Below, piece after piece: positions 1 to 7,878 of a DNA stretch of 45,816 bases. Source of the stretch: Verrucomicrobiales bacterium (GTDB lineage Bacteria; Verrucomicrobiota; Verrucomicrobiia; Verrucomicrobiales; DEV007); contig JARGPH010000018.1 in the NCBI GenBank assembly GCA_029213065.1, forward strand, positions 16,251 to 62,066, read 5' to 3'. A program made the position numbers and the translations under genes. Position 1 is the stretch's first letter, and each line of letters opens with the position of its first letter. The notes beneath the pieces are model-generated. The model was not told the origin of the DNA, searched no databases, and saw only the letters and a list, made by a program, of their open reading frames with translations.

Positions 1-748
1 CTCCGGCAAGAGCAAGAACGGCGAGGACTCCCATTGCCGCCGAAACCGCCGTGAAAATGCGAGCCTTTCTTTTTGCCTGTTCGAGTTGGTAGGTTTTATC
101 ACGCTCCACGAGGACGCCGAGGGGAACGCCGAGGATACCTGCAATGATTTTGAGTTTCGCGAGTTCGCAGCGTTCGAGATACTTCTTTGCTGTATTTTTG
201 TCAGGGAGTTGTTTGAAACACTCGTGCTTCGAGGTCCAGCCCTGGCTTCCGTCGAGGAGTCTGAAGTCGGCGGCGACCGGCTCAACATCGATCGTGAGAT
301 CCAGCTCTCCTGACTCATTGACAGGGTGCTTGAGTTCTTTTGGAAAGCACTCGCGACCTTCGGTGTCGTGGGGCTCGCCTTCGATCATCATCGCGAGAAC
401 GCGCTCGGAACGTCCGAGGCTTTTGAAGTAGGAAATTTCGTTGCCGACGTAGCGGGAGGCAACGGATTGCGGTGAACAAATCACCACGACGGTTTTTGAG
501 TTTCGCAGTGCTTCGTAGATCGGGGACGACAAATCGTCGTCAGCGGAGAGCTCGTCTTCATCCCGGAAAACCGGATAAATGCGTTCGGGACTCTCATCGC
601 CACGGTCGCCTTTTGTCCCGACCAGTTCGGGCGGAACTTCGTAGGTTTCAATTTCACGTGCGATCCATGTCGCCCATTCGCGGCCGTGCTCGTGATTATC
701 GAGATGACGATAGGAAACGAAAGTCCAGTATTCCCGTTTTTCTTTCAT
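1..748 (-). CDS. TIR-domain membrane protein (3' end beyond window)
   Basis: Read from an ATG at 748; 249 codons are visible and no stop is reached, so the C-terminal part lies outside the window. Residues about 8-135 form a TIR domain: the FVSYR first strand, a YPVFRDEDEL loop, the VVVICSP strand and SRYVGNEISYF. E104 aligns with the catalytic glutamate of NAD-cleaving TIRs such as SARM1. An ECFP element around residue 134 is usual in bacterial TIR_2 proteins. A hydrophobic stretch starts near residue 231 (IFTAVSAAMGVLAVLALAG), so a membrane helix probably separates TIR from an unseen domain. The gene is last of a minus-strand set after the cyclase (2858-4792) and the SLATT-hydrolase (794-2731), 45 bp behind the latter. 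Inference: a TIR effector, either NADase or signalling adaptor, in a nucleotide-signal system. The TIR call is strong; activity and the missing C-terminus are unknown. Confidence 0.88.
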   Translation of the reverse strand, partial: MKEKREYWTFVSYRHLDNHEHGREWATWIAREIETYEVPPELVGTKGDRGDESPERIYPVFRDEDELSADDDLSSPIYEALRNSKTVVVICSPQSVASRYVGNEISYFKSLGRSERVLAMMIEGEPHDTEGRECFPKELKHPVNESGELDLTIDVEPVAADFRLLDGSQGWTSKHECFKQLPDKNTAKKYLERCELAKLKIIAGILGVPLGVLVERDKTYQLEQAKRKARIFTAVSAAMGVLAVLALAG

Positions 749-793
749 TCTCTTTCAGCTTGCCCGGTGAGGTCCTGTTTTAATTCTTCTGGA

Positions 794-2731
794 TCATCTC
801 GCGAAAGGCGATCGACCAAAGCCATCTTCTCCCGCTTCCGCATCGGCTATGGTGGAAATATACCACTTGTAAGCATAGGAATGCGCTTCGAGGAAGCCCA
901 GTTTTTCATCTGACTTGATTCGCTTGAGGTGAACACTGGAATCCACCAGCCTGTCGAAGATTTGCACGAGTGACGACGTAATGTAAAAATCAACATCACA
1001 GAGTTTCGGGAGAAGTGATTTTATCTCTTTGTCAGGTTCCGGGGTGTCGAGAATGGTGACGTGCATTTGTTTCGGGGCGATTCGGTATTCCTTCAGCTTG
1101 AGTGCCGCGCGGCTCACGACAAAGCCACCGGCACTGTGACCGATGAGGTGGAGCGGGGCATCCCGGCTGATTTCCCCGTTGAGAATGCGCTGGGCTATAC
1201 GAAAGGCAAGATAGTCGCCCACTTCCTGTCCCTGTGCCCGAATCGCGACGACATCCTGAACAAATTTTGTCGAAGGGTGAGGGGAGGGCATGTCGATGGT
1301 GTTGGTCGGCTTTGCCTCCGCGTGCCAGTCGACCAATGCAATATTGGGAGAGGCAACGCCGAATCGCTCCTTGATCGCTTTTTGCATTTCCCACATCCAG
1401 AAATACTCGTCGGGTCCTGCGCTCCCATCGGCGGGAGGCGTGCGGTAGCTGTCATGAAGACCATGTGCGATGATAACACATCCGTTTCCCGTAAGAAGGG
1501 AATCAGGATTCCATTCTGTTCCCGAGGCATTCAGAATCCTGCCACTGCCGGTGAGATTCGATTTCATGATGTCATCGGAGGGCGCCTTCAGTGCGACCCA
1601 GAGGAAGGTGAAGGCCGCAGTGCCGAGGATCCAGGGAAGGCGCCCGAACAGGATCTTAAAGAGGAAGGCTGCTCCCATGCTGCTGCCGGCCACGGCGCGA
1701 CTGGTTTTGGATGGCTTTGATAGAGTATGAATCTTTCCGGATTCCTGAGGGGCTGCTTTTTCCTTTCTTACTTTGAGGAACTGTTCGGCGGTTTCGGTTT
1801 CAAAAAACCAATCCACGACCTCGCCGAGGAGTTGCTGCTCCGCCTGACGGATAATGCTGAGATCCTCATTCTCCTCTTCGGAGGCAGAAAGTCGTTCCCG
1901 GGTATTTTCGAGCATTCTGATTTGTCTCGCATAGCGGGCGGAACGCCGGTTCAGCTCCCAGGATGACCGGAGGATTTGAGCAGAAGTGAGTGCAAGAGGT
2001 AGAATGACCCCTCCGAGCCCGAGAGTAATCTCAAGCCAGTAATCCCCGAGGTAGCGATGCCAGATTCGTGCCCCCGGAATCATGAATATGATGAGGGCAA
2101 ACAAGCTCAGTGAAAGGGTAACGTCCATGAGGAGCGTGGTGCTCCGGGTGAACTGGGCTCGTTTATGATCCGCCTTCGCTTTGGCCCGCTGAAAATAGTC
2201 GAGCTGATCTTCGAGACGGTCCACGATCCACCGGGCTTTCTTCTCCTGCCACGTCTCCCCGGCGGCTGCATCGGGCGGATCCATTTGGGAGAGGGTTTTG
2301 AGAGAGGGGATCTGTGCGAGGAAGGGGAGCAGTTCGGTTCCCCTGCCAAGGTTCCCTTTGGAGATTGCTCTGGCGACTTCGGAGACAAGCCGGGCACGTG
2401 CCCAGGTTCGTTGCATTCCGCGCCACCGCAGCCACCAGAGGGCACCAACGAAGAGGAGGACAGCTACGAAACAGATCGCCGCGGTTGTAGAAGTAGAGAG
2501 GCTGATCCCGCGGCGGACGAGCCAGAGGGTGGGAGCGACGACGCAGATGAATTGAATGAGAATGATCCAAATCCAGGACGACTGCGCTTTGGGAGCGGCG
2601 GCATCCGCGAGCTCACCTGTTTTCACCTGAATTTCGTTGAGGCTGCTCTCGTTCGTCAGGCCCGCAGCCTGCAGGAGCTCGGAATACCATGAGTCATTGT
2701 CGGTTGGAGGCGTTGATTCGCTATCTTCCAC
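794..2731 (-). CDS. Membrane protein: SLATT-like region fused to alpha/beta hydrolase
   Basis: A 645-residue protein with a GTG start. Predicted membrane helices lie near residues 53-73, 80-102, 199-219, 233-251 and 357-381. Residues about 160-315, with a RLEDQLDYFQ helix before a two-helix hairpin and a polar helix after it, resemble SLATT/DUF4231 two-helix effector domains found beside nucleotide-signal genes (family resemblance by eye). Residues about 412-630 form a lipase-like alpha/beta hydrolase: an IIAHGLHD oxyanion strand, nucleophile elbow GHSAGG with Ser533, a candidate acid in LDTPEPD (561-567) and a candidate histidine at 617. The gene lies 126 bp after the cyclase gene and 45 bp before the TIR gene on the same strand. 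Inference: a membrane-bound effector that could attack lipids or esters when triggered. Alternative: an ordinary membrane esterase with no signalling role. The hydrolase call is solid, the SLATT call moderate. Confidence 0.8.
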   Translation of the reverse strand: MEDSESTPPTDNDSWYSELLQAAGLTNESSLNEIQVKTGELADAAAPKAQSSWIWIILIQFICVVAPTLWLVRRGISLSTSTTAAICFVAVLLFVGALWWLRWRGMQRTWARARLVSEVARAISKGNLGRGTELLPFLAQIPSLKTLSQMDPPDAAAGETWQEKKARWIVDRLEDQLDYFQRAKAKADHKRAQFTRSTTLLMDVTLSLSLFALIIFMIPGARIWHRYLGDYWLEITLGLGGVILPLALTSAQILRSSWELNRRSARYARQIRMLENTRERLSASEEENEDLSIIRQAEQQLLGEVVDWFFETETAEQFLKVRKEKAAPQESGKIHTLSKPSKTSRAVAGSSMGAAFLFKILFGRLPWILGTAAFTFLWVALKAPSDDIMKSNLTGSGRILNASGTEWNPDSLLTGNGCVIIAHGLHDSYRTPPADGSAGPDEYFWMWEMQKAIKERFGVASPNIALVDWHAEAKPTNTIDMPSPHPSTKFVQDVVAIRAQGQEVGDYLAFRIAQRILNGEISRDAPLHLIGHSAGGFVVSRAALKLKEYRIAPKQMHVTILDTPEPDKEIKSLLPKLCDVDFYITSSLVQIFDRLVDSSVHLKRIKSDEKLGFLEAHSYAYKWYISTIADAEAGEDGFGRSPFAR

Positions 2732-2857
2732 CTTGCCGGTAATTGTTGCTTAGGTCGCTTCAAATAGAGTTGGCCAGAGTAAGGAGATTCCGTCAAACTG
2801 AAAACTTTGTCAGATGTCCGGCATGGCTTCGATGTAGTTAGTTCTGAGCGGTTCATA

Positions 2858-4792
2858 CTAACTGTCTGTTTTTTCGATTAAGGCGAAGACTCTGCTGGTT
2901 CCATAGCTCTTGGGCAGGATACGATTGCCGACATACTCAAGTGCGAAATCTTCGAGGGTTTCGACATTGGCGAGGGCGGCAAAGTACTCACTGGCGTAGA
3001 TTTGCCCTTCCTGAACGATGGGTTCGATTCTCGCGGCGCGGTTCGTGGGAGAGCCCACGAAAGAAAAGGCACCTGACATCGGTTCGCGTATCGCAAAGAC
3101 GGAGCCCGCGTTGAGGGCGACACGGCATCGCAGGGCTTTGTTAGTGCTCGCGGGAATCCACAGGTCGGCCGCGATGGCGCGTTGCATTTCAAGAGCGAAG
3201 CGGCCTGCGTCACTGGCGGAGTCGAAGACGAAGAAGAAAGCATCGCCCCAGCTGTTTTGCGCGAGCGGTTTGATGTTCAGGGTGGCGACCCGGTCAGCGA
3301 CGCGTTTGAGAAAGCCTTCGAAAAATTCGGGCAGTTCGGAATCCTCGAGACCACTGAAACCGACGATGTCCGAGAAGAGGATGAATTTGGTCGTTTGCGG
3401 CAGTTCCGAATCCGCTGCGGTGGCAATGTTTGAGTTTCGCGAAAGCGCCTTCTCGCTGGATTCCATCGTGGTGCCGGATCGTGAGTCAATCCAGGTATCG
3501 AGCCCGATACCGTGAGAAGACCAGAGACGAATACAGTCGGAGGTCCCGCCCACGGAGGGGTTCGGCTCACCATCCCATACCGTGATAGTGTGTAGATCGG
3601 TGGCGAGGAAATGCGCTTCCGCTTTGGCGCTTCCGAGAATGAGACGGTTTACAAAGTCGTAGAGCGAGGGGCCTTGAACAGACTCGTTGTATCTTGCCTG
3701 ACTTGCTTCGGTGATATTGCTCGCTTCTTTTGCGACGGCATCGAATCGCTTCAACCAGTCGGGGCTGGATGTCTCTCTCACATAGTCGCGGAACTGATGC
3801 AGAGGTGTTGGCAGGACGAGGCGGAGTTCGTGGCCCAGTTGAATGACGGCTTCGCAGAAAAGGATATCCGCACCCGGTGCCGCGGAAGCATAGGCAATGC
3901 ACGATTTGTGTTGCCTCATGGCATTAAGGAGAGAGCGCGAGGTTTCGGCTGCGGCATCGACGGGGAAACGGGGGGATTCGCGATCCTCACTGTCCGGCCG
4001 GTGGCCTGAGAAGACGAGAATCGCCGGCATGACAAACACCTCAGCCATTATCTCCCGGGGAATACCCAGTTGCTTCAGGAGGTTGAACGCCTGGCTTCGC
4101 ATCGATTGAAGAGCGGCATAGTCGTCTCCTGCTTTATGCGCCGCTTCTAAATAGTGGGCGATGCTGGATTCTGTATTGCCGAGAATGAGTTGCGCTTCTC
4201 CCAGCGACGCGTGGATCCAATAGTGATCCTCTTTTGCGAGTCGAGCGCGGCATCGTTTCTTCACTTCCTCCGCCATCTCGTTGGCCGAATCGGTTCTGCC
4301 AAGCAGTAAAGCCAGAGTCGCGGCATTGATGAGCGGGTAGTAACCTTCAGGATCGTGACGCGCTGCGGCCTCGTAGTAATCGGATGCGAGCCCGAGGAAC
4401 CGTGTCCGTTCGGCCTCCGCCCCGGCCCGGTAAGCACGGTCTTTCTGCACCCGGCCAAGCAGTGAAAGTGTCTCCACATTGGAAGGGGCCTGCTCGAGAA
4501 GTTCGAGGAGTTCGGCCTCAGCGCTTTCTCTTGCTCCGGTTCTGGCGAGAGAGAGAGCGGCGATTTGTGACAGTTCAAGATAGGTTTCGGGATCGCAGGC
4601 CGGAAGGTCGCGGCCTTCCACGGCGACTTCGAAGGTCCAGAACGGCTGGCTGCGGTGCCGCAGTTTTCTGGCAAGCGCGAGATACCAGTCGGGGCGTTGT
4701 CCCTGGATCGCGGGGATTCGATTCTCCCACAACTCTCTCATCTCCCGAATGGAGAGAGTTGAGAAATCCACTTCGTCGGGAATATCGGTCAT
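2858..4792 (-). CDS. TPR-S / SLOG-like / class III nucleotidyl cyclase
   Basis: A 644-residue soluble protein in three parts. Residues about 60-245 are helical repeats with the ETLSLLGR..KDR and YYPLINAATL signatures of the bacterial TPR-S (TRAFs-binding-like) family. Residues about 254-430 look like a Rossmann-type SLOG domain: VFSGHRPD, then a PGADILFCEA element and VWDGEP..GGTSD. Residues about 467-640 are a class III cyclase homology domain. Metal-binding aspartates are D475 (FSDIVGFS) and D517 (SWGDAFF); the transition-state pair is N584 and R588 (NRAARIEP). The usual adenine-reading lysine before GD is replaced by N513, so the base made cannot be assumed to be adenine. The ATG overlaps the stop of the upstream gene as ATGA. 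Inference: a sensor that makes a cyclic nucleotide for the membrane and TIR proteins downstream. Domain calls are good; product and trigger are unknown. Confidence 0.88.
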   Translation of the reverse strand: MTDIPDEVDFSTLSIREMRELWENRIPAIQGQRPDWYLALARKLRHRSQPFWTFEVAVEGRDLPACDPETYLELSQIAALSLARTGARESAEAELLELLEQAPSNVETLSLLGRVQKDRAYRAGAEAERTRFLGLASDYYEAAARHDPEGYYPLINAATLALLLGRTDSANEMAEEVKKRCRARLAKEDHYWIHASLGEAQLILGNTESSIAHYLEAAHKAGDDYAALQSMRSQAFNLLKQLGIPREIMAEVFVMPAILVFSGHRPDSEDRESPRFPVDAAAETSRSLLNAMRQHKSCIAYASAAPGADILFCEAVIQLGHELRLVLPTPLHQFRDYVRETSSPDWLKRFDAVAKEASNITEASQARYNESVQGPSLYDFVNRLILGSAKAEAHFLATDLHTITVWDGEPNPSVGGTSDCIRLWSSHGIGLDTWIDSRSGTTMESSEKALSRNSNIATAADSELPQTTKFILFSDIVGFSGLEDSELPEFFEGFLKRVADRVATLNIKPLAQNSWGDAFFFVFDSASDAGRFALEMQRAIAADLWIPASTNKALRCRVALNAGSVFAIREPMSGAFSFVGSPTNRAARIEPIVQEGQIYASEYFAALANVETLEDFALEYVGNRILPKSYGTSRVFALIEKTDS

Positions 4793-5496
4793 TTCCTTAC
4801 TTTCCCGGCTTTCCAGACCTTCACATCATCAAAGTGCACCCCGGGGCCGTTCACCGTGAAGTGGAGGCTTTCTTTGGTGGGGTGGGCAATGCCGGGTGAT
4901 TTGAGATGAATGACAGGGACGCCGTCGAGGCTTGCCCGCATTTCGTCGTCAATGATCTCGACAGTCATGGTATGCCATTTTCCGGGTTTGATAGTGCTCT
5001 TTGCCGCTGCGCTTCGGCCTTTCAGCATTGCTTCGGCTTTTGCTTTGGTCTCCGGATCTCTTCGCATTTCGAAGATGTCGTTCCTCATGATGCCTTCCTT
5101 GTCGTCGCCAAGCCGAATCTGATTTTTGACAAGGGCGACACGGCAAATGTGGCCGGCGTGTGAGGCCTTGTGATTCTTGTCGTCAAAAACGAGGTTGAAT
5201 CCGGGGGAGCCTTCAAGTTTGAAGCGGAACGAGACGATGACGTCCTTCATCGGAAGGTAGGCGCGACCCACCGCCCCGTGATCGTCACGATCCTGAGTGC
5301 CGATGAGGACTCCGTCCTCCACCTTGAATCCGGGAATGATCACCTTCCAGACGCCGAGGTCGCTTCGTTCGAAATCGTCGACGAAAAGGAGTTCGCCTTT
5401 CACGGCGATAGGACCGGGCACGCTGCCTTCGGCCTTCAGTCTCGAGGCGGGTGACAGCAGTAAGAGGCCACAGAAAAGAGAAGTGAATTTCATCAT
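4789..5496 (-). CDS. Secreted LamG/DUF1080-like protein
   Basis: The frame is open up to 5667, but the paired ATGs at 5496 and 5493 start a clear signal peptide (MKFTSLFCGLLLLSPASRLKA), giving a protein of about 235 residues. The mature part has a concanavalin/LamG-like layout: DDFERSDLGVW near the start, a VIVSFRFKLE strand, GKWHTMTVEI, and a final HFDDVKVWKAG strand. This is the fold shared by DUF1080 and laminin-G-like carbohydrate-binding or glycoside hydrolase-like proteins. No catalytic residues can be assigned. Its TGA overlaps the ATG of the cyclase gene (ATGA, 4789-4792), so the two are probably transcribed and translated together, which is odd for an exported protein next to a cytosolic sensor. 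It diverges from a second DUF1080 protein at 5643, with 146 bp between. Fold moderately sure, role unknown. Confidence 0.75.
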   Translation of the reverse strand: MMKFTSLFCGLLLLSPASRLKAEGSVPGPIAVKGELLFVDDFERSDLGVWKVIIPGFKVEDGVLIGTQDRDDHGAVGRAYLPMKDVIVSFRFKLEGSPGFNLVFDDKNHKASHAGHICRVALVKNQIRLGDDKEGIMRNDIFEMRRDPETKAKAEAMLKGRSAAAKSTIKPGKWHTMTVEIIDDEMRASLDGVPVIHLKSPGIAHPTKESLHFTVNGPGVHFDDVKVWKAGKVRK

Positions 5497-5607
5497 TTGC
5501 GGGTAAGCAAGGCGCTCACCTGAAGTTTGAAAGGAGAGGTTCCGATTGAAAAGCTCATTCTGCAATAATCGCGGTTGGATGCGGTCTCGCTTCGGTTGGA
5601 AAGGTGC

Positions 5608-5636
5608 TTTACAAGCAAGCTTGAGCGGCTTTTGAT
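5608..5636 (+). promoter_or_regulatory. Possible sigma70-like promoter before DUF1080 gene
   Basis: TTTACA (5608-5613) and TTTGAT (5631-5636) are separated by 17 bases and sit just before the GTG start at 5643. The -35 matches the consensus at 5 of 6 positions and the -10 at 4 of 6. If used, the transcript would begin almost at the start codon. No Shine-Dalgarno site is visible for this gene, which would fit a leaderless message, but this is a weak call. Confidence 0.25.
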
Positions 5637-5642
5637 TAGCGC

Positions 5643-6599
5643 GTGAAAACTTATTTTGAAAAAACACTTATTTCGGCGCTGGCTTGCGGTGCCTTGATCG
5701 TGAATCCTCTTGCTGCCAAGGAAAAAACGGAGACGTCGACCTGGACGGATTCAAAGATCGCGGCTACGGCACATCCGGATTTCCTCGTTCAGGGAGAATA
5801 TCAAGGTGAGGTCGACGGCGCCAGGGTCGGCGTTCAGGCGGCTGATCTTTCGGGCGGTATTTTCCATGTTCTGACCTATCAGGGCGGGCTCCCGGGAGCC
5901 GGATGGGATGGCGGAAAATTGGTTGCTGAGAAATTGAGTGGGACCGAATTGGCTGCAAAAGTGGAAGGTCTCAAGCGAGTCGAGCGAAAGAGCCCTACAC
6001 TCGGAAAGAAAGCGCCGGAGGGGGCAATTGTGATTTTTGACGGTGAGAAAACCGAACACGTTGAAGGGGAGATCAAAAAGGGGCTGCTCTGGGCGGGCTC
6101 GCAAACGAAGACGCCTGCGTCCGATTTTCATCTTCATGTCGAGTTTCGTCTCCCTTTCAAACCGGGGCGCAATCTCAGCAGTCAGGACCGGGGAAACAGC
6201 GGTCTCTATGTGTTCAACAATTACGAGATTCAGGTGCTCGACTCGTTCGGGCTCGACTTCGATACTGAGAATAATGCGGTGAAGACCGAGTCATTGAATT
6301 CGCAGTGGTGCGGCAGCTTTTACAAGGTCAAGACACCGGATCTCCCAATGGCATTTCCTCCGCTTCAGTGGCAGACCTACGATATCGATTTCACCGCTCC
6401 GAAATTCAAAGATGGTGAAAAAGTGGCCAACGCCCGTTTCACGATCCTTCACAACGGTGTCCTCATTCACGACGATGTCGAGCTTGAAAAAGGGACCGGA
6501 GCCGGAGCGAAGCGTCCTGAGAAGGCTGAGGGCACGATCCTCTTTCAGGCACACGGAAATCCCGCTTCCTACCGGAATATCTGGATGGTGAAGAAGTGA
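5643..6599 (+). CDS. Secreted DUF1080 (3-keto-disaccharide hydrolase-like) protein
   Basis: A 318-residue protein with a GTG start; residues 1-25 are a signal peptide ending LAAKE. Residues about 50-115 form a small preceding domain (QGEYQGEVDG...VQAADLSGG). Residues about 125-318 are the DUF1080 domain, recognised by RGNSGLY (183-189) followed by YEIQVLDSFG (194-203) and the closing ASYRNIWMVK. This family has a jelly-roll fold, is expanded in Planctomycetes and Verrucomicrobia, and includes 3-keto-disaccharide hydrolases. The substrate here is unknown. The gene stands alone, divergent from the LamG/DUF1080-like gene at 4789-5496, and is followed 37 bp later by a flavoprotein gene on the same strand. 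Family call firm, enzymatic role inferred. Confidence 0.85.
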   Translation: MKTYFEKTLISALACGALIVNPLAAKEKTETSTWTDSKIAATAHPDFLVQGEYQGEVDGARVGVQAADLSGGIFHVLTYQGGLPGAGWDGGKLVAEKLSGTELAAKVEGLKRVERKSPTLGKKAPEGAIVIFDGEKTEHVEGEIKKGLLWAGSQTKTPASDFHLHVEFRLPFKPGRNLSSQDRGNSGLYVFNNYEIQVLDSFGLDFDTENNAVKTESLNSQWCGSFYKVKTPDLPMAFPPLQWQTYDIDFTAPKFKDGEKVANARFTILHNGVLIHDDVELEKGTGAGAKRPEKAEGTILFQAHGNPASYRNIWMVKK

Positions 6600-6636
6600 T
6601 TGGATCGCGGTAGCGCCGGATTTCCCTGCTAACATT

Positions 6637-7878
6637 ATGAGTGATTTTGACCTCGCTGTGATCGGCGGAGGCGCCGCCGGGTTTTTCGGTGCGATTGCCT
6701 TTGGCGAGGCCCATCCCGGAAGCCGAATCGTCATCATTGAAAAGACGAATGCAGTCCTCGGAAAAGTGAAGATCTCGGGAGGTGGGCGATGCAATGTGAC
6801 TCATGCCTGCTACGAGCCGAAGGCCTTTACGAAGCACTACCCGCGAGGGGAGAAAAGTCTCATTGGGCCCTTTCACCGGTGGGGGGCTACGGAGACGATT
6901 GACTGGTTTGCCTCGAAGGGAGTCAAGTTGAAGACCGAAGGAGACGGGCGGATGTTCCCGACGACCGATCAGTCGACGACGATTATCGAATGCCTCCTTG
7001 AAGCCGCTACTGAAGCCGGTGTTGAGATCTATTATCGCTGCGATGTCGAAACCCTTTTTGCCGATGGTGACGGCTGGCGGGTTTGCTTTCTCGAGGGGGC
7101 GGATATTACGGCGAAGGCAGTGTTGCTCGCGAGTGGCGGTGTCCGCAACGGATCCGGTGTCCGCTTAACTGAGCATCTCGGTCACAAGGTGATTCCGGCG
7201 GCTCCCTCGTTGTTTACCTTTAAGATCAGGGATCCACGATTGATGGATTTGTCAGGGGTTTCCTCTCCGATGGTGAAGGCAAGTATTCCTGAACTCTCGC
7301 TTGAGGCGCAGGGACCGTGTCTGATTACCCACTGGGGACTTAGCGGTCCCGGCATTCTGAAGCTTTCCGCGCTGGGGGCGAGAGCTCTCGCCGATCGGGA
7401 CTATCGCTTCGATGTCACGATCAACTGGTTGAACAGGTCGCGTCAGGAAGTGGAGGCCGCTTTGCAGAAGGAAAGGGAGGCCTCTCCTAAAAAGCGTGTT
7501 CGATCCGGTGTGCAGTCGCTCGACCTGCCGAATCGTCTCTGGGCTCAACTGGTGGATTTTGCCGAGATCAGCAAAGAGACGACCTGGTCCAACCTACCGA
7601 AGCGGGGGCGTCTCGATCTCATTGAGCAGCTCGTGGCCTCTCAGTTTTCGGTCGATGGCAAGAGCATGAACAAAGAGGAGTTCGTCACTGCTGGAGGCAT
7701 CAATCTGCGCGAGGTGAATTTTAAGACGATGGAGAGTAAGATCGTTCCGCGACTCTATTTTGCGGGAGAGGTTCTCGATATCGACGGGATCACCGGGGGA
7801 TTTAATTTCCAGGCGGCGTGGACGACGGGGCGCATCGCCGGCGAATCGGCGGCAGCGGCTATTTTCGATCCTTGCTAG
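6637..7878 (+). CDS. HI0933/YhiN-family FAD-dependent oxidoreductase
   Basis: 413 residues, the normal size for the HI0933 (BaiN/YhiN) family of flavoproteins. The N-terminal dinucleotide fold is LAVIGGGAAGFFGA (residues 6-19). It is followed by the family signature KISGGGRCNVTHA near residues 47-60, and a C-terminal FAD-contact region GEVLDIDGITGGFNFQAA near 378-395. Members are cytosolic NAD(P)/FAD enzymes, mostly without a defined substrate; some relatives reduce bile acid intermediates. No operon partner is evident. The last 20 bases overlap the 3' end of the convergent SulP gene (7859-7878), so neither gene has room for a separate terminator. Confidence 0.93.
   Translation: MSDFDLAVIGGGAAGFFGAIAFGEAHPGSRIVIIEKTNAVLGKVKISGGGRCNVTHACYEPKAFTKHYPRGEKSLIGPFHRWGATETIDWFASKGVKLKTEGDGRMFPTTDQSTTIIECLLEAATEAGVEIYYRCDVETLFADGDGWRVCFLEGADITAKAVLLASGGVRNGSGVRLTEHLGHKVIPAAPSLFTFKIRDPRLMDLSGVSSPMVKASIPELSLEAQGPCLITHWGLSGPGILKLSALGARALADRDYRFDVTINWLNRSRQEVEAALQKEREASPKKRVRSGVQSLDLPNRLWAQLVDFAEISKETTWSNLPKRGRLDLIEQLVASQFSVDGKSMNKEEFVTAGGINLREVNFKTMESKIVPRLYFAGEVLDIDGITGGFNFQAAWTTGRIAGESAAAAIFDPC

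Noticed and set aside
2656-2856. 66-codon minus-strand frame between cyclase and SLATT-hydrolase genes
   Set aside because: It overlaps the start of the SLATT-hydrolase gene in another frame and shows no family, signal or membrane pattern.
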